In this document: in pieces, positions 10,701 to 21,729 of the stretch
Position numbering within the stretch: position 1 is the first letter of the stretch
How the letters are laid out: each line of letters opens with the position of its first letter
Assembly (NCBI GenBank): GCA_016928025.1
Contig: JAFGLN010000073.1
Coordinates: 1 to 32,051 of the forward strand
Length of the DNA stretch: 32,051 nucleotides
Direction: 5' to 3'
Source: Deltaproteobacteria bacterium
Lineage (GTDB): Bacteria; Desulfobacterota; Syntrophia; Syntrophales; JAFGHS01
Program-made: the position numbers and the translations under genes
The notes under the pieces: generated by a model
Databases searched by the model: none
The model's input: the letters and a program-made list of their open reading frames with translations, nothing else
What the model was told of the DNA's origin: nothing

Positions 10701-11887
10701 AGAATATAAACGACGGAAAACCGGTGGAAAAAGGGAAGATTATTGCCGATTGGGATCCCTTCTCCATTCCTATCCTTGCAGAAGTTGACGGTATTTTGAA
10801 GTTTGGCGATATCATTGAAGGAAAGACGATGCAGGAGCAGGTCGATGAGAATACCGGTTTGTCCAGAAAGGTGATCGTGGAATTCCGCGGCACGGATCTC
10901 CGTCCCCGCGTGTCCATAAAGGACAGCAAAGGGAGGACGGCAAAAGTTTCCGGCACGAACATGGTGGCCCGGCATCTCCTTTCCGTTGGAGCGAACATCG
11001 TGGTATCGGAAGGGGATAAAGTCAATGCCGGCGACATTATCGCCAAGATTCCAAGAGAGACGACCAAAACCAAAGATATTACCGGTGGTCTGCCGCGGGT
11101 AGCGGAATTGTTCGAGGCCCGCAAACCGAAGGAATTTGCCGTGATCAGCGAGATCGACGGCGTGGTGTCCTATGGAAAAGATGCCAAGGGGAAAAGGAAA
11201 GTCATCATTACACCCGAAATGGGAGATGAAAAAGAGTATCTGATTCCCAAAGGCAAACATGTCAGCGTCCAGGAAGGTGATCATGTGTCAGCCGGTGAAT
11301 CGCTCATGGATGGTGTGAACAATCCCCACGATCTGCTTAATATTCAGGGTGAAAAAGCCCTGGCAAGGTATCTGGTTGACGAAGTCCAGGAAGTTTACCG
11401 GCTCCAGGGTGTGAAGATCAATGATAAACATATGGAAGTTATCGTTCGCCAGATGCTGCGGCGGGTGAAAATCGTCGATCCGGGCGATACGGCTTTTATT
11501 GCCGAAGAGCAGGTGGAACGGTATCGGTTCCAGGAGGAAAATGCAAAAGTCGTTGAGAGCGGCGGAAAACCGGCCATCGGCGAACCGGTGCTCCTGGGAA
11601 TTACGAAGGCGTCTTTATCGACCCAGAGCTTTATCTCAGCGGCTTCATTCCAGGAAACGACCCGAGTATTGACGGAAGCAAGCCTTGCCGGCAAAACCGA
11701 CTATCTTCGTGGGCTCAAGGAAAATATTATTATGGGCCGCCTGATTCCCGCCGGTACGGGTCTTAGTATTTATCGGAAACTGGGTATGGAAGTGGAAGGA
11801 GAAAATCCGGAATTACCGGATGATCACCATGATGGGGAAGATGGAAATAAAATTGAGAAAATGCTTGACATACAAGCCACGAATTGA
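7727..11887 (+). CDS. rpoC: DNA-directed RNA polymerase subunit beta'
   Basis: Encodes the 1386-aa beta' subunit, which holds the catalytic Mg2+. The metal-binding NADFDGDQM motif begins at Asn459, giving Asp461, Asp463 and Asp465. The N-terminal zinc ribbon uses Cys70, Cys72, Cys85 and Cys88. A second cysteine set ([11 protein letters not shown], with an upstream Cys) lies near residue 890, next to the bridge/trigger-loop region ending [18 protein letters not shown]. The start is GTG at 7727 with AGGAG (7714-7718) 8 nt upstream. It ends with the usual C-terminal segment that contacts omega. No fusion to rpoB and no large insertion were seen. Confidence 0.98.
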   Translation: MEDVFSYFEKPKDPIRFNAIKIAIASPEKILSWSHGEVKKPETINYRTFKPERDGLFCAKIFGPVKDYECLCGRYKRMKHRGVVCEKCGVEVIQSKVRRERMGHIVLATPVAHIWFLKRLPSRIGNVLDLTLKELERVLYYESWIVMDPKNTPFKKKELLTEEEYIDLQEQYGADAVEIGIGAEAIRKLLEEVNLDELDNELRSELKTTLSDTKKKKLVKRLKVVEALKKSNNKPEWMVLTVLPVIPPDLRPLVPLDGGRFATSDLNDLYRRVINRNNRLKRLQELNAPEIIIRNEKRMLQEAVDVLFDNGRRGRAITGSNKRPLRSLSDMLKGKQGRFRQNLLGKRVDYSGRSVITVGPDLRLHQCGLPKKMALELFKPFVYNRLEEKGYVTTVKSAKKMVERETAEVWDALDEVVREYPVMLNRAPTLHRLGIQAFEAVLIEGKAIQLHPLVCNAFNADFDGDQMAVHVPLSVEAQAEARILMMSTNNILSPANGKPIIIPNQDIVLGLYYLTRGKPAVKGDGFKFSGTDEVRSAYDAGEVDLHAMIKVRVDGQLKDSTVGRVILYEIVPREIPFDTINKVMNKKVLANLIDYCYRSTGEKTTVLLADRLKDLGFKYATTAGASFAVHNMVVPSNKKDIVGKADRDVLKIQKQYMDGLITDGERYNKVIDIWAQATEKIAAEMMGGIGSEEVADAGGGKRAVESFNPIYMMADSGARGSAVQIRQLAGMRGLMAKPSGEIIETPITANFREGLTVLQYFISTHGARKGLADTALKTANSGYLTRRLVDVAQDCIITEDDCGTIDGIYVSALMEGGEIIETAGERVLGRVALEDIKDPYSGEVIVQANQEIDEALAEKIDEKGIEKVNIRSVLTCKSKHGVCAKCYGRDLSHGHLVNIGEAVGIIAAQSIGEPGTQLTMRTFHIGGTAKFEEHSTLEARHDGTIKFVNLNTVKSRTGELVVMNRNGEIHVLDEQGRSRGKYPVPYGAHLKENINDGKPVEKGKIIADWDPFSIPILAEVDGILKFGDIIEGKTMQEQVDENTGLSRKVIVEFRGTDLRPRVSIKDSKGRTAKVSGTNMVARHLLSVGANIVVSEGDKVNAGDIIAKIPRETTKTKDITGGLPRVAELFEARKPKEFAVISEIDGVVSYGKDAKGKRKVIITPEMGDEKEYLIPKGKHVSVQEGDHVSAGESLMDGVNNPHDLLNIQGEKALARYLVDEVQEVYRLQGVKINDKHMEVIVRQMLRRVKIVDPGDTAFIAEEQVERYRFQEENAKVVESGGKPAIGEPVLLGITKASLSTQSFISAASFQETTRVLTEASLAGKTDYLRGLKENIIMGRLIPAGTGLSIYRKLGMEVEGENPELPDDHHDGEDGNKIEKMLDIQATN

Positions 11888-11894
11888 TAGATAC

Positions 11895-11923
11895 TCGCAC
11901 TTTGCGTAGGCTTGCAAGTGCGA
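11895..11923 (+). promoter_or_regulatory. Hairpin in the rpoC-rpsL leader
   Basis: A perfect 8-bp stem TCGCACTT (11895-11902) / AAGTGCGA (11916-11923) fills about half of the 63-nt gap before rpsL. After a one-base bulge it can extend by GCG/TGC pairs (11904-11906 with 11913-11915). No T tract follows, so it is not a Rho-independent terminator. It ends 18 nt upstream of the rpsL SD. It could be a processing site separating rpoBC mRNA from str mRNA, or a control element for the str genes. Neither is shown. Confidence 0.5.
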
Positions 11924-11950
11924 ATGTTACAGAGGTTTTCGGGAGGAAGG

Positions 11951-12322
11951 ATGCCGACAATAAATCAGTTGGTCCGCAAAGGGCGAATGAAGATAAAGAA
12001 AAAGGGCGCAACGCCTGCGCTGGCAGGTTCGCCTCAAAGAAGAGGCGTGTGTGTCAGGGTTTATACGTCAACGCCTAAGAAACCGAATTCGGCCTTGAGA
12101 AAGGTGGCCAGGGTTCGTCTCACCAGCGGTTACGAGGTGACGTCATACATACCCGGTGTGGGACACAATCTACAGGAGCATTCCGTGGTTCTGGTCCGGG
12201 GAGGTCGTGTGAAGGATCTTCCGGGTGTGCGTTATCACATCATCAGAGGAACACTGGATGCCGTGGGCGTTCAGGACAGAAAACAGGGAAGGTCTAAATA
12301 CGGCGCTAAGAAGCCCAGCTAA
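11951..12322 (+). CDS. rpsL: 30S ribosomal protein S12
   Basis: Encodes 123-aa S12, part of the decoding centre that monitors codon-anticodon fit. The conserved [18 protein letters not shown] block is intact, with the lysine associated with streptomycin sensitivity unchanged. [10 protein letters not shown], which contains the Asp that RimO modifies in E. coli, is also present. ATG at 11951 follows GGAGGA (11942-11947) and gives the family length. Longer in-frame extensions start inside the upstream hairpin and lack similarity. rpsG follows after 13 nt. Confidence 0.98.
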   Translation: MPTINQLVRKGRMKIKKKGATPALAGSPQRRGVCVRVYTSTPKKPNSALRKVARVRLTSGYEVTSYIPGVGHNLQEHSVVLVRGGRVKDLPGVRYHIIRGTLDAVGVQDRKQGRSKYGAKKPS

Positions 12323-12332
12323 ACAGGGATAG

Positions 12333-12806
<474 letters not shown>

Positions 12807-12834
12807 GGACGCAAAGCGGTCTTAGGTGAGAAAA

Positions 12835-14937
12835 TTGGTACGTTCTGTTCCTTTACATAGGCTCCGTAATATCGGCATTATGGCACATATCGATGCCGGT
12901 AAGACGACGACGACGGAGCGGGTTCTTTTTTATACGCGTGAATCTTACAAAATGGGTGAGGTTCACGACGGTACGGCCACGATGGACTGGATGGAGCAGG
13001 AGCAGGAGCGGGGCATTACCATTACCTCTGCCGCCACGACCTGTACTTGGAACGATCATCGCATCAATATCATCGATACACCGGGGCATGTTGATTTTAC
13101 CGTCGAAGTGGAGCGTTCCCTTCGAGTCCTGGATGGTGCAGTCGCTCTTTTCTGTGCCGTAGGGGGTGTGGAACCCCAGTCCGAAACGGTCTGGCGCCAA
13201 TCCGACCGGTATAAAGTTCCACGTATTGCCTTTATCAATAAGATGGATCGGCCGGGAGCGGATTTCCGAAAGGTTGTGTCGGCCATCAGAGACAGGCTGG
13301 GGGCGCGTCCTTTACTTCTGCAGCTGCCCATTGGTTCGGAAGACGGTTTTAAGGGCGTTGTTGATCTGGTTCGCATGCTGGCCATTACCTATGAAGATCG
13401 TTCTTTAGGCGACAAATATACGACAGGCGACATCCCGGCGGAGCTTTTGGATATAGCCCGGAAAGAAAGAGAAACTCTCATCGAACTGATTTCCGATTGC
13501 GATGAGGGTTTGATGAATAAATATTTAAATGATGAAGCTCTTTCACAACAAGAATTAATAGACGCCATCAGAAAAGCAACGTTGACATTGAAGGTGGTGC
13601 CGGTGCTCTGCGGTTCCGCATTCAAAAACAAAGGGATTCAGCCGCTTCTTGACGCGATTGTCGATTATCTTCCGTCGCCTCTGGATATGCCGCCCATAAT
13701 CGGTGAGGATATGAAGGGCGGAAAAGTGGAAAGGGCTGTAAGCGACGACGAGCCGTTTTCGGCGTTGGCGTTCAAAATCATGACGGACCCCTATGTCGGT
13801 CAACTGACTTATTTTCGTGTTTATTCCGGCGTTATAACGGCGGGGTCATATGTATTAAATGCATCCAAGGGTCAGAAGGAGCGTATCGGACGCCTGGTCC
13901 GGATGCACGCCAATAAAAGAGAGGATATCAAGCAGGTTTGCACCGGTGACATTGCGGCAGCTGTTGGTTTGAATGAGACAACCACGGGAAACACGCTTTG
14001 CAGCATCGATCGTTCCCCTTTGACTTTGGAAACTTTTAAGTTCCCCGAACCGGTAATTCACATCGCCATAGAACCGAAGACCAAAATAGACGAAGAGAAA
14101 CTTGGCGTGGCCTTAAGAAAAATCGCCCGGGAAGATCCCTCATTCAAGATCAAGGTCGATAAAGATACGGGCCAGACGCTGATTTCAGGAATGGGCGAGT
14201 TGCATCTCGAAATCATTGTGGATCGCCTTTCGAGAGAATTCGGATTAGGGGCCAACATCGGTCAGCCGCAGGTAGCCTATAAGGAAACGATCAGAAAGAG
14301 TGTCAGGTCGGAAGGGAAGTTTGTCAAACAATCGGGAGGCCGGGGTCAATATGGCCACGTCTGGTTGGAGATTGAACCCAACGAGCCGGGCCGGGGTTTT
14401 GAGTTCAGAAACAAAATCATCGGAGGCGTTGTCCCCAGGGAATATATCCCGGCCGTGGAAAAAGGCGTCAGGGAAGCCATGGAAGAAGGAATATTGGCCG
14501 GCTTTCCCACCGTTGATGCCATTGTAAGCGTTGTCGATGGCTCTTTTCATGCCGTAGACTCCTCGGAACTGGCATTTAAAATTGCGGCTTCGATGGGATT
14601 TAAAAACGGGGCCAGACGGGCTCACCCCATCATCTTAGAACCGATTATGTCTGTGGAAGTTGTGGTGCCTAAGGATTATCTGGGGGATGTCATCGGTAAC
14701 CTGAATGCCAGACGAGGAAAGATTGTCAGTATTGAATCAAGACCGTCTCTGGAGGCGGTCAATGCGGAAGTCCCCTTGGCGGAAATGTTCGGCTATGCGA
14801 CCGATCTTCGATCGAAAACTCAGGGACGGGCGACTTTTACCATGCAGTTTTTGAATTATAATGCCGTGTCGGAAGAACTGGCCAAAGAGATTGTGGAAAA
14901 AAGAAGAATAAATAAGGGACCCATTAAATATAGATAG
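12835..14937 (+). CDS. fusA: Elongation factor G
   Basis: Encodes EF-G, the GTPase that drives translocation and, with RRF, ribosome recycling. The G motifs are intact: AHIDAGKT (G1), [11 protein letters not shown] (G2), DTPGHVDF (G3), NKMD (G4) and CGSAFKN (G5). Domain IV ([11 protein letters not shown]) and domain V ([20 protein letters not shown]) follow. The likeliest start is TTG at 12835: AGGTGA (12824-12829) then sits 5 nt upstream and the protein is 700 aa. GTG at 12826 (703 aa) overlaps that SD and has none of its own. One oddity is that the usual YTG before switch I reads YTRES here. tuf follows after 37 nt. Confidence 0.97.
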   Translation: MVRSVPLHRLRNIGIMAHIDAGKTTTTERVLFYTRESYKMGEVHDGTATMDWMEQEQERGITITSAATTCTWNDHRINIIDTPGHVDFTVEVERSLRVLDGAVALFCAVGGVEPQSETVWRQSDRYKVPRIAFINKMDRPGADFRKVVSAIRDRLGARPLLLQLPIGSEDGFKGVVDLVRMLAITYEDRSLGDKYTTGDIPAELLDIARKERETLIELISDCDEGLMNKYLNDEALSQQELIDAIRKATLTLKVVPVLCGSAFKNKGIQPLLDAIVDYLPSPLDMPPIIGEDMKGGKVERAVSDDEPFSALAFKIMTDPYVGQLTYFRVYSGVITAGSYVLNASKGQKERIGRLVRMHANKREDIKQVCTGDIAAAVGLNETTTGNTLCSIDRSPLTLETFKFPEPVIHIAIEPKTKIDEEKLGVALRKIAREDPSFKIKVDKDTGQTLISGMGELHLEIIVDRLSREFGLGANIGQPQVAYKETIRKSVRSEGKFVKQSGGRGQYGHVWLEIEPNEPGRGFEFRNKIIGGVVPREYIPAVEKGVREAMEEGILAGFPTVDAIVSVVDGSFHAVDSSELAFKIAASMGFKNGARRAHPIILEPIMSVEVVVPKDYLGDVIGNLNARRGKIVSIESRPSLEAVNAEVPLAEMFGYATDLRSKTQGRATFTMQFLNYNAVSEELAKEIVEKRRINKGPIKYR

Positions 14938-14974
14938 ATAATGAACCATTTAAGCTTTTGAGGAGGTAACTAAA

Positions 14975-16168
14975 ATGGCGAAGAAAAAATTTGATAGAAC
15001 AAAACCGCATCTGAATATTGGGACGATTGGACATGTTGACCACGGGAAAACGACATTAACCGCAGCCATTACAAAGCATTTGTCCAAAAAGGGTTTTGCC
15101 GAATTCAGACCCTTTGACTCCATTGATAACGCTCCGGAAGAAAAGGAAAGGGGAGTAACGATCAACATTGCCCATGTGGAGTATGAAACGGCCAAAAGAC
15201 ATTATGCCCATGTCGATTGCCCGGGCCATGCGGACTATATCAAAAATATGATCTCCGGTGCCGCCCATATGGATGGAACCATTTTGGTTGTGGCTGCTTC
15301 AGACGGTCCAATGCCTCAGACCAGAGAGCATATCCTCCTTGCAAGACAGGTTCAGGTTCCTTACATTGTGGTTTATATGAATAAGGTTGACCTGGTCGAT
15401 GATCCGGAACTTCTCGATCTGGTCGAGCTGGAATTGAGGGAACTCTTGACGGAATACGAATTTCCGGGAGACGATATTCCCATTATCAGGGGATCCGCCC
15501 TGAAGGCCCTGGAAGAGGATGATCCGGAGAGCTCCGATGTCAAATCGATTTGGGAGTTGATGGATGCGGTTGATTCGTATATTCCTGAACCCACGCGCGA
15601 TCTGGATAAGCCGTTCCTGATGCCTATCGGCGATGTTTTCACCATTTCCGGCCGAGGGACGGTTGTGACCGGTCGAGTGGACCGGGGGATTATCAAGACG
15701 GGCGAGGAAGTCGAAGTCGTTGGCATCAGACCCACAATGAAGACGGTTTGTACGGGCGTTGAAATGTTTCGCAAGACCCTCGATGAAGGTCGGGCCGGTG
15801 ACGACGTAGGGCTTCTCCTCAGAGGTACGAAGCGTGAAGATGTTGAACGCGGTCAGGTTGTCGCGAAACCCGGTTCGATTACACCCCATACGAAATTTAA
15901 AGCGGCGGTCTACGTATTGACCAAGGAAGAAGGCGGCAGGCATACTCCGTTCTTCAGCGGCTATCGTCCCCAGTTTTACTTCCGGACAACGGACGTGACG
16001 GGTGTGGCCAAACTGCCGGAAGGCGTGGAAATGGTCATGCCGGGTGACAATGTCGAGCTGGATGTGGAATTGATTACCCCCATCGCCATGGAAGAGCAAC
16101 TGCGATTTGCCATCCGTGAGGGCGGTAGAACGGTCGGCGCCGGCGTCGTCAGCAAAGTGATCGAATAA
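14975..16168 (+). CDS. tuf: Elongation factor Tu
   Basis: Encodes 397-aa EF-Tu, which carries aminoacyl-tRNA to the A site. GTPase motifs [26 protein letters not shown] and GSALKAL are intact, including the catalytic His within DCPGHADY. The beta-barrel domains 2 and 3 include [14 protein letters not shown] and the C-terminal [11 protein letters not shown] strong SD GAGGAGGTAAC precedes ATG 14975. This is the str-operon copy next to S10. A second tuf commonly sits just upstream of tRNA-Trp-secE, which would be left of this window. That is inference and cannot be checked here. Confidence 0.98.
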   Translation: MAKKKFDRTKPHLNIGTIGHVDHGKTTLTAAITKHLSKKGFAEFRPFDSIDNAPEEKERGVTINIAHVEYETAKRHYAHVDCPGHADYIKNMISGAAHMDGTILVVAASDGPMPQTREHILLARQVQVPYIVVYMNKVDLVDDPELLDLVELELRELLTEYEFPGDDIPIIRGSALKALEEDDPESSDVKSIWELMDAVDSYIPEPTRDLDKPFLMPIGDVFTISGRGTVVTGRVDRGIIKTGEEVEVVGIRPTMKTVCTGVEMFRKTLDEGRAGDDVGLLLRGTKREDVERGQVVAKPGSITPHTKFKAAVYVLTKEEGGRHTPFFSGYRPQFYFRTTDVTGVAKLPEGVEMVMPGDNVELDVELITPIAMEEQLRFAIREGGRTVGAGVVSKVIE

Positions 16169-16207
16169 TCAGGCCATTATGTTACAGAATATAGGTTGAG
16201 CAGAAAC

Positions 16208-16516
16208 ATGAAAGATCAAAAGATAAGGATTCGTCTTAAGGCTTATGACTATAAGCTGTTGGATCGATCTGTTACCGATATTGTTGAGACAGCAAAAAGA
16301 ACAGGTGCCCGGGTCGCCGGTCCCATACCCTTACCCACGGAAATTAACAAGTATTGCGTCAATCGATCTCCCCATGTGGATAAAAAATCCCGGGATCAGT
16401 TCGAAATTCGGACCCATAGAAGGCTGATTGACATTATTGAGCCGACGCAATCGACCGTGGATGCTCTGATGAAACTGGATTTGTCCGCCGGTGTGGATGT
16501 GGAGAATAAACTTTAG
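16208..16516 (+). CDS. rpsJ: 30S ribosomal protein S10
   Basis: Encodes 102-aa S10 (NusE), a 30S head protein that also joins antitermination complexes and binds the NusG KOW domain. [17 protein letters not shown] opens the protein, and the [18 protein letters not shown] block is the conserved loop. ATG 16208 is chosen over TTG 16196 because AGGTTGAG (16193-16200) then works as SD with 7-nt spacing and the length is normal. It opens the S10 set 39 nt after tuf, with no terminator in between, so tuf and S10 transcripts probably overlap. Confidence 0.97.
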   Translation: MKDQKIRIRLKAYDYKLLDRSVTDIVETAKRTGARVAGPIPLPTEINKYCVNRSPHVDKKSRDQFEIRTHRRLIDIIEPTQSTVDALMKLDLSAGVDVENKL

Positions 16517-16595
16517 AGGATATTGAACGGCAGGGGGGAACCGGTTTTAGGGGCGACTGTTGCTGTTTAACGTTAAAAAGGCTTTGTGAAAAATC

Positions 16596-17228
16596 ATGGA
16601 AACGGGAATTATTGGCAGAAAATTAGGAATGACGCAGATCTTTTCCGACGACGGGCTGGCCGTACCGGTGACGGTCATTGAGGTGGAGCCGTCCGTCGTG
16701 ATTCAAAAAAAGACCAGGGAAACGGATGGTTACGAAGCCATACAACTGGGTTATGGCAGAATCAAGCAGAAGCGGATCACCAAACCGCTCGAGGGACACT
16801 TCAAAAAAGCGGAAAAAGGCAATTTCCGGTATCTGCGTGAGATTAAAACCGATTCCGCGGCTTATGAGCTGGGTCAGGAGGTGACGGCGGATATTTTTCA
16901 GGTCGGCGATTTCGTGGATGTCGTTGGTACCTCAAAGGGCAAAGGATTTGCCGGCGTTATTAAAAGACACGGGTTTCATGGAGGCCGGGCATCACACGGC
17001 TCCATGTTTCACCGAGCCCCGGGTTCCATTGGTGCCAGCGCGGACCCCTCAAGGGTGTTTAAGGGGACAAAGCTGCCGGGACAAATGGGTAATCAAAGAA
17101 AAACCGTTCAAAATCTCATGGTGCTGGCTGTCAGGCCGGACGCCAACTATATTTTGGTCAAGGGTTCCGTCACAGGAAGTAAAAATAGCGTAGTCTTAAT
17201 CAAAAAATCCATCAAAATCAGTAATTAA
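16596..17228 (+). CDS. rplC: 50S ribosomal protein L3
   Basis: Encodes 210-aa L3, an early 50S assembly protein whose long loop reaches the peptidyl-transferase centre. The opening GIIGRKLGMTQIF and the loop block KRHGFHGGRASHGS, followed by GSIGASADPSRVFKG and GQMGNQRKTVQNL, are typical. The ATG at 16596 has a poorly placed SD (AAAAGG about 14 nt upstream), but no other in-frame start fits. A TGA closes the frame just before it. The 79-nt gap from rpsJ holds a perfect 12-bp palindrome, TTTAACGTTAAA (16566-16577), of unknown meaning. Confidence 0.97.
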   Translation: METGIIGRKLGMTQIFSDDGLAVPVTVIEVEPSVVIQKKTRETDGYEAIQLGYGRIKQKRITKPLEGHFKKAEKGNFRYLREIKTDSAAYELGQEVTADIFQVGDFVDVVGTSKGKGFAGVIKRHGFHGGRASHGSMFHRAPGSIGASADPSRVFKGTKLPGQMGNQRKTVQNLMVLAVRPDANYILVKGSVTGSKNSVVLIKKSIKISN

Positions 17229-17249
17229 CCAGGATCTGGGGTCGTTATA

Positions 17250-17873
17250 ATGCCGGTTGCGGACGTATATAATATTGAAAAAAATAAGGTTTCAGAGATT
17301 GAGTTGAACGATGCCGTTTTCGGCGCGCCGGTCAACCAACATTGTATCTATGAAGTCGTCAAGATGCAGATGGCGGCGAAACGAAGCGGCAACGCCTCCA
17401 CGAAGGGGAGAAGCGATGTCAGCGGCGGGGGTAAAAAGCCTTGGCGCCAGAAGGGCACAGGCCGGGCGCGGGCAGGCACGTCAAGATCTCCCATTTGGCG
17501 GGGTGGCGGAATCGTCTTCGGACCCCAGCCTAGGGACTACTCCTACAAGGTGCCCAAGAAGGTCAGGAAGATTGCTTTAATATCGGCGCTTTCCATGAAA
17601 GTACGGGATGATAAAATGGTCATCCTCAAAGATTTTCCCATGGAGGAGATCAAAACAAAAAGTTTCAAAGAAGTGGTTGACCGTTTTGGGTGGAAGAAGG
17701 CGCTGTTTGTTTTGGATAAAGCGGATATTGTCCTTGAGAAATCTTCGAAGAACATTAATAATATTAAAATGGTCAGATCAGAGGGGATAAATGTGTATGA
17801 TCTGTTGAAGTACGATCATGTCGTTCTGTTGGAGCCCTCTGTGAAAATGATAGAAGGGGCGCTGTTGGCATAA
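17250..17873 (+). CDS. rplD: 50S ribosomal protein L4
   Basis: Encodes 207-aa L4, whose extended loop lines the peptide exit tunnel beside L22. The loop block [19 protein letters not shown] and the following [19 protein letters not shown] are intact, with no change suggesting macrolide resistance visible by eye. In E. coli L4 also represses the S10 operon through its leader. I could not identify such a leader before rpsJ. The stop TAA shares one base with the ATG of rplW, so the two genes are tightly coupled. Confidence 0.97.
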   Translation: MPVADVYNIEKNKVSEIELNDAVFGAPVNQHCIYEVVKMQMAAKRSGNASTKGRSDVSGGGKKPWRQKGTGRARAGTSRSPIWRGGGIVFGPQPRDYSYKVPKKVRKIALISALSMKVRDDKMVILKDFPMEEIKTKSFKEVVDRFGWKKALFVLDKADIVLEKSSKNINNIKMVRSEGINVYDLLKYDHVVLLEPSVKMIEGALLA

Positions 17874-18160
17874 TGGACTTATATCATATTATAAAACGGG
17901 CGCTGATGACCGAAAAAAGCGTCATCGAAAGGGATGAGTTCAATAAGTACATCTTTGAGGTCGACCCGCGGGCAAACAAAATTGAAATCGGCAACGCCGT
18001 GGAAAAATTATTCAAAGTCAAGGTTCTCGATGTTCATGTCATGAATATGGCCGGCAAGAAAAAGAGGCTCGGCCGCACCGTCGGCAGAAAGAGCGACTGG
18101 AAGAAGGCAGTCATAACCCTTGCCCCGGGCAATCGTATCGACATCCATGAAGGCGTTTAG
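17873..18160 (+). CDS. rplW: 50S ribosomal protein L23
   Basis: Encodes 95-aa L23, which sits at the tunnel exit and is the docking site for trigger factor and SRP. The opening [11 protein letters not shown] and the RNA-binding segment [20 protein letters not shown] are family features. It starts on the last base of the rplD stop codon (TAATG) and ends 20 nt before rplB. Length is normal. Confidence 0.96.
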   Translation: MDLYHIIKRALMTEKSVIERDEFNKYIFEVDPRANKIEIGNAVEKLFKVKVLDVHVMNMAGKKKRLGRTVGRKSDWKKAVITLAPGNRIDIHEGV

Positions 18161-18180
18161 GAAAGAAGGAAAGAAGAAGG

Positions 18181-19002
18181 ATGGCAATTAGAGCTTATAA
18201 ACCAACATCACCCGGCAGACGGTTTCAAACATGTTCGGACTTTAAAGAGATAACAAGCAAAGAGCCGGAAAAGAGTTTATTGAAACCTCTGAAGAAAAGC
18301 GGCGGCAGAAATTCTTACGGCAGGATTACGAGCAGACATATCGGCGGCGGACACAAGAGAAGATACCGAATCATCGACTTCCGGCGTGATAAAATGGATA
18401 TCCCCGCGAAAGTGGCTTCTATTGAATATGACCCGAATCGAAGTTCCCGGATTGCCCTTTTGCATTATCGTGACGGCGAAAAGCGATATATCATCGCGCC
18501 CACGAAGATGGATGTGGGTGATGTGATTGTCAGCGCCGAAAAGGCTGACATTAAACCGGGCAATGCGATTCCTTTAAAGAATATACCTCTGGGCACGCTG
18601 ATTCACAATGTGGAGCTCAAGGTAGGCAGAGGGGCTCAGCTGATCCGCTCGGCCGGTGCCTTTGGACAGTTAATGGCCAAAGAGGGCGATTATGCCCAGG
18701 TCCGGCTTCCCTCGGGGGAGGTGCGACGCGTGTATGTCGAATGCATGGCGACGATCGGCCAGGTCGGCAATCTGGATCATGAAAACCTGAGTCTTGGTAA
18801 AGCGGGCCGAACGAGATGGTTGGGCCGGCGGCCCAAAGTCAGAGGGGTGGCCATGAATCCCATCGATCATCCTATGGGCGGGGGCGAAGGGAAGTCCTCC
18901 GGCGGCAGGCATCCCTGTACGCCTTGGGGGGTTCCTACGAAAGGCCATAAAACGAGATCGAATAAAAATACTGATAAATATATCGTGAAGAGAAGGGGTT
19001 AA
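18181..19002 (+). CDS. rplB: 50S ribosomal protein L2
   Basis: Encodes 273-aa L2, needed for subunit association and close to the peptidyl-transferase centre. [20 protein letters not shown] lies in the first third. The C-terminal [18 protein letters not shown] block retains the His (residue 230) equivalent to E. coli His229. The second His of DHPH in E. coli is Met here. A purine-rich SD region ending GAAGAAGG precedes ATG 18181 directly. rpsS begins 4 nt after the stop. Confidence 0.98.
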   Translation: MAIRAYKPTSPGRRFQTCSDFKEITSKEPEKSLLKPLKKSGGRNSYGRITSRHIGGGHKRRYRIIDFRRDKMDIPAKVASIEYDPNRSSRIALLHYRDGEKRYIIAPTKMDVGDVIVSAEKADIKPGNAIPLKNIPLGTLIHNVELKVGRGAQLIRSAGAFGQLMAKEGDYAQVRLPSGEVRRVYVECMATIGQVGNLDHENLSLGKAGRTRWLGRRPKVRGVAMNPIDHPMGGGEGKSSGGRHPCTPWGVPTKGHKTRSNKNTDKYIVKRRG

Positions 19003-19005
19003 AAG

Positions 19006-19287
19006 GTGGCGCGCTCAATTAAAAAAGGTCCGTATATTGACGAAAAACTTCTTAATAAGGTGAGAAAATCTGAAGAATCCGGAAGCAAGACGGTTATAAA
19101 AACCTGGTCTCGCCGTTCAACCATAACCCCTGAATTGATCGGTCAAACCTTTGCGGTCCATAACGGGAAGAAATTTATCCCCGTGTTTGTAACGGAGAAT
19201 ATGGTAGGCCATAAACTCGGTGAATTTGCGCCGACGCGGACGTTTTACAGCCACGCAGGTGATCGGAAGTCGAAGGTTCGCCGGTAG
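19006..19287 (+). CDS. rpsS: 30S ribosomal protein S19
   Basis: Encodes 93-aa S19, a 30S head protein that forms a complex with S13 near the A site. It opens [15 protein letters not shown] and contains [21 protein letters not shown] and [15 protein letters not shown], all highly conserved. The start is GTG at 19006 with AGAAGGGG (18991-18998) about 7 nt upstream. Only 3 nt separate it from the rplB stop. Confidence 0.97.
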   Translation: MARSIKKGPYIDEKLLNKVRKSEESGSKTVIKTWSRRSTITPELIGQTFAVHNGKKFIPVFVTENMVGHKLGEFAPTRTFYSHAGDRKSKVRR

Positions 19288-19330
19288 GAACGTTAAAGTG
19301 AAATTCGACGGTATGGAGTAATGAATTAGA

Positions 19331-19663
19331 ATGGAAGCGAAAGCAGTTGCCAAGTATATCAGGATGTCGCCGCAGAAAGTAAGATTGGTGGTTGACTTAA
19401 TCCGCGGAAAAAATATCGAAGATGCTCAAAAAGTTTTAAAATTCACGCGCAAATATGCGGCGGGGGTGGTTGAAAAAACTTTAAATTCAGCGGTGGCCAA
19501 TGCCCGGCAGAATCCGAACATCGATGAAGATATTCTTTACGTCAAAGAGATTTATGTGGATCAGGGCCCCTCTTTGAAGCGCTGGCGGGCCAGAGCGCAG
19601 GGCAGGGCGGCCTCGATCAAGAAGCGGACGAGTCATGTAACGGTTGTCCTAGATGAAAGGTAA
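19331..19663 (+). CDS. rplV: 50S ribosomal protein L22
   Basis: Encodes 110-aa L22, whose beta hairpin lines the narrow part of the exit tunnel opposite L4. [20 protein letters not shown] opens the fold. The hairpin region reads [15 protein letters not shown] with the [10 protein letters not shown] end. The ATG at 19331 has GGAG about a dozen nt upstream, a loose SD. Position between rpsS and rpsC is the standard S10 order. Confidence 0.96.
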   Translation: MEAKAVAKYIRMSPQKVRLVVDLIRGKNIEDAQKVLKFTRKYAAGVVEKTLNSAVANARQNPNIDEDILYVKEIYVDQGPSLKRWRARAQGRAASIKKRTSHVTVVLDER

Positions 19664-19683
19664 CGATTGAGGAGGTAAGGAGC

Positions 19684-20334
19684 TTGGGTCAGAAAGTCAA
19701 TCCGGTCGGATTCAGGTTGGGTGGTATCAAAACGTGGAAATCAGTTTGGTTTGCGAGGAAAGGCTACTCAGCATTGCTCCACGAAGATATAAAGATCAGA
19801 CATTTTCTTAAAAAGAAACTGTACCATGCGGGTATATCCAAAATAGATATCGAAAGAGCGGCCAGCCGGGTCAAGGTCAATATTTATGCCGCCCGTCCCG
19901 GTGTCATCATCGGCAAGAAAGGGGCGGAAATCGAGAAGCTGAAAAAAGATATCGAAAAGATAACCCAGTCCGAGGTGATTATTAATATTCTCGAGGTTCG
20001 CAAGCCGGAAATCGATGCCCAGCTTGTGGCGGAAAATGTGGCCATGCAGCTCGAACGGCGGATTGCTTTCCGGAGGGCCATGAAAAAGTGCGTGACGTCA
20101 GCCGTCAAATTCGGTGCCAAAGGCATTCGGATCAATTGTGCGGGGCGCCTGGGTGGTGCCGAAATGGCAAGATCCGAGTGGTATCGGGAGGGGCGCGTTC
20201 CCCTGCATACGCTCAGGGCGGATATCGATTGGGGCTTTGCCGAGGCGCACACGGCCTACGGGTTGATCGGGATTAAAGTTTTGATATTTCATGGCGAGGT
20301 TTTGCCGAGTAAGAATGAAGTCGAACGAGCTTAA
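19684..20334 (+). CDS. rpsC: 30S ribosomal protein S3
   Basis: Encodes 216-aa S3, part of the mRNA entry channel and its helicase activity. It opens [12 protein letters not shown]. The KH domain carries the GKKG loop at residues 77-80 inside [13 protein letters not shown]. The C-terminal domain includes [20 protein letters not shown] and [11 protein letters not shown]. The start is TTG at 19684, fixed by a very strong GGAGGTAAGG SD and by the universally conserved GQKV N-terminus. The 56-nt gap to rplP shows only a weak ATCA-TTCG-TGAT stem. Confidence 0.97.
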   Translation: MGQKVNPVGFRLGGIKTWKSVWFARKGYSALLHEDIKIRHFLKKKLYHAGISKIDIERAASRVKVNIYAARPGVIIGKKGAEIEKLKKDIEKITQSEVIINILEVRKPEIDAQLVAENVAMQLERRIAFRRAMKKCVTSAVKFGAKGIRINCAGRLGGAEMARSEWYREGRVPLHTLRADIDWGFAEAHTAYGLIGIKVLIFHGEVLPSKNEVERA

Positions 20335-20390
20335 TGAGTCTGAAACGGGCGAAAAATCATTCGTGATGATGGACAAGGGGTTTTTGAATT

Positions 20391-20813
20391 ATGTTAATGC
20401 CGAAAAGGGTTAAATACAGAAAGCTGCAAAGAGGCCGGATGAACGGCAAGGCCGTCAGAGGTTCTCATATCGCCTTCGGTGAATATGGTCTCCAGGCGAC
20501 CCAGTGCGGTTGGATTACGGCCAGGCAGATTGAAGCAGCCCGTATTGCAATGACGCGTCACGTGAAGCGTGGTGGGAAGATATGGATCAGAGTTTTCCCT
20601 CATAAGTCGGTGACCAAAAAACCGGCGGAAACTCGTATGGGAAAAGGGAAGGGTGCTCCTGAAGAATGGGTGGCCGTCGTGAAGCCCGGTGCGATCCTCT
20701 ATGAGATGGAAGGCGTTTCCAAAGATGTTGCCCGGGAGGCTTTTCGGTTAGCGTCTCATAAGCTTTCTTTGTCAACCAAGTTTCTTGCGAGGGAGACATC
20801 CGATGAAGATTAA
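20391..20813 (+). CDS. rplP: 50S ribosomal protein L16
   Basis: Encodes 140-aa L16, which positions tRNA in the A and P sites. It opens [18 protein letters not shown] and holds [20 protein letters not shown] and [19 protein letters not shown], which are family blocks. The length is at the upper end of normal. The last 11 nt overlap the start of rpmC, whose ATG lies at 20803 in another frame, so translation of the two is probably coupled. Confidence 0.97.
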   Translation: MLMPKRVKYRKLQRGRMNGKAVRGSHIAFGEYGLQATQCGWITARQIEAARIAMTRHVKRGGKIWIRVFPHKSVTKKPAETRMGKGKGAPEEWVAVVKPGAILYEMEGVSKDVAREAFRLASHKLSLSTKFLARETSDED

Positions 20814-21003
20814 AGATATCAGAGATCTGAGTAATGACGAACTGAATCAGAAGCATAAAGAGCTGTCCGAGGAACTGTTCAATCTCCGGATTCGCCACAC
20901 GTCGGGTCAACTGGAATCTCCGGCCATGATGGGAAAAGTGAAAAAGGATATTGCTCGTATCAATACGGTCTTGAAGCAAAGGGGGATTCCGGAACATGCA
21001 TAA
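20803..21003 (+). CDS. rpmC: 50S ribosomal protein L29
   Basis: Encodes 66-aa L29, a two-helix protein near the tunnel exit next to L23. It opens [14 protein letters not shown] and includes [14 protein letters not shown] and [13 protein letters not shown], the family signature. ATG 20803 overlaps rplP by 11 nt. A GGGAGA SD (20790-20795) lies within rplP. An earlier in-frame start at 20785 would add MRGRHP, which has no family support. Its end overlaps rpsQ by 8 nt. Confidence 0.96.
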   Translation: MKIKDIRDLSNDELNQKHKELSEELFNLRIRHTSGQLESPAMMGKVKKDIARINTVLKQRGIPEHA

Positions 21004-21253
21004 ACGCGGCAATAGAAGGGTCATACAGGGCGTTGTGGTCAGCGATAAAATGGATAAAACGGTGGTTGTGCGTTCGGATAGAATGGTCCTGCATCCCATC
21101 TTTCATAAGTACACAAGACAATTTGTGAAATACATGGCCCACGATGAAGAAAACAGTTGCAACATCGGAGACACGGTCCTCATTGTTGAGTCCAGACCGC
21201 TCAGCAGATCAAAACGGTGGCGGGTGAGAGCGATTCTAAAAAAGGCTGAGTGA
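20996..21253 (+). CDS. rpsQ: 30S ribosomal protein S17
   Basis: Encodes 85-aa S17, an early-binding 16S rRNA protein with an OB-fold. [18 protein letters not shown] and the [19 protein letters not shown] block identify it. The ATG at 20996 overlaps the rpmC stop by 8 nt. A GGGGG-containing SD lies within rpmC. It closes the S10 set; rplN follows after a 43-nt gap without a terminator. Confidence 0.97.
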   Translation: MHKRGNRRVIQGVVVSDKMDKTVVVRSDRMVLHPIFHKYTRQFVKYMAHDEENSCNIGDTVLIVESRPLSRSKRWRVRAILKKAE

Positions 21254-21296
21254 GAGGTTTCGCGCTTAGGAAAGGCTGATGGATGGGGTTATTATT

Positions 21297-21665
21297 ATGA
21301 TTCAAATGCAAACCATTTTAAATGTTGCGGATAATTCGGGGGCAAAACGAGTCGCCTGTATCAAAGTTTTGGGTGGCTCGAAGCGACGGTATGCCAGCTT
21401 GGGAGATGTAATTGTCGTATCCGTCAAGGAAGCGCTTCCTAATTCCAAAGTGAAGAAGGGCGACGTGATGAAGGCCGTTATCGTGCGGACGGCGAAGGAT
21501 GTACGAAGACCGGACGGTTCTTATCTTAAATTCGACGATAATTCGGCCGTTTTGATTACCAATCAGATGGAGCCGGTGGGGACAAGAATATTCGGGCCCG
21601 TCGCCCGGGAGTTGCGTGCCAAACAGTTTATGAAGATTATATCTCTGGCGCCCGAGGTATTATAG
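21297..21665 (+). CDS. rplN: 50S ribosomal protein L14
   Basis: Encodes 122-aa L14, which forms intersubunit bridges and binds L19 and the silencing factor RsfS. It opens [38 protein letters not shown] and the closing [10 protein letters not shown] are typical. ATG 21297 gives the canonical 122 residues with GGATGGGG about 7 nt upstream. Starting at 21279 adds six residues (MDGVII) without support. This begins the spc set. Confidence 0.97.
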   Translation: MIQMQTILNVADNSGAKRVACIKVLGGSKRRYASLGDVIVVSVKEALPNSKVKKGDVMKAVIVRTAKDVRRPDGSYLKFDDNSAVLITNQMEPVGTRIFGPVARELRAKQFMKIISLAPEVL

Positions 21666-21729
21666 AGAGGCCGACTTTATTTCGTTGAGTTGTCAATCAA
21701 GGGGAAAGACCTTAAGTCGAGGAGAAAAG

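Noticed and set aside
20340..20390. An ATCA-TTCG-TGAT tetraloop hairpin before rplP.
   Set aside because: It has only a 4-bp AT-rich stem without the C-G closing pair of stable UUCG loops, so it could arise by chance.
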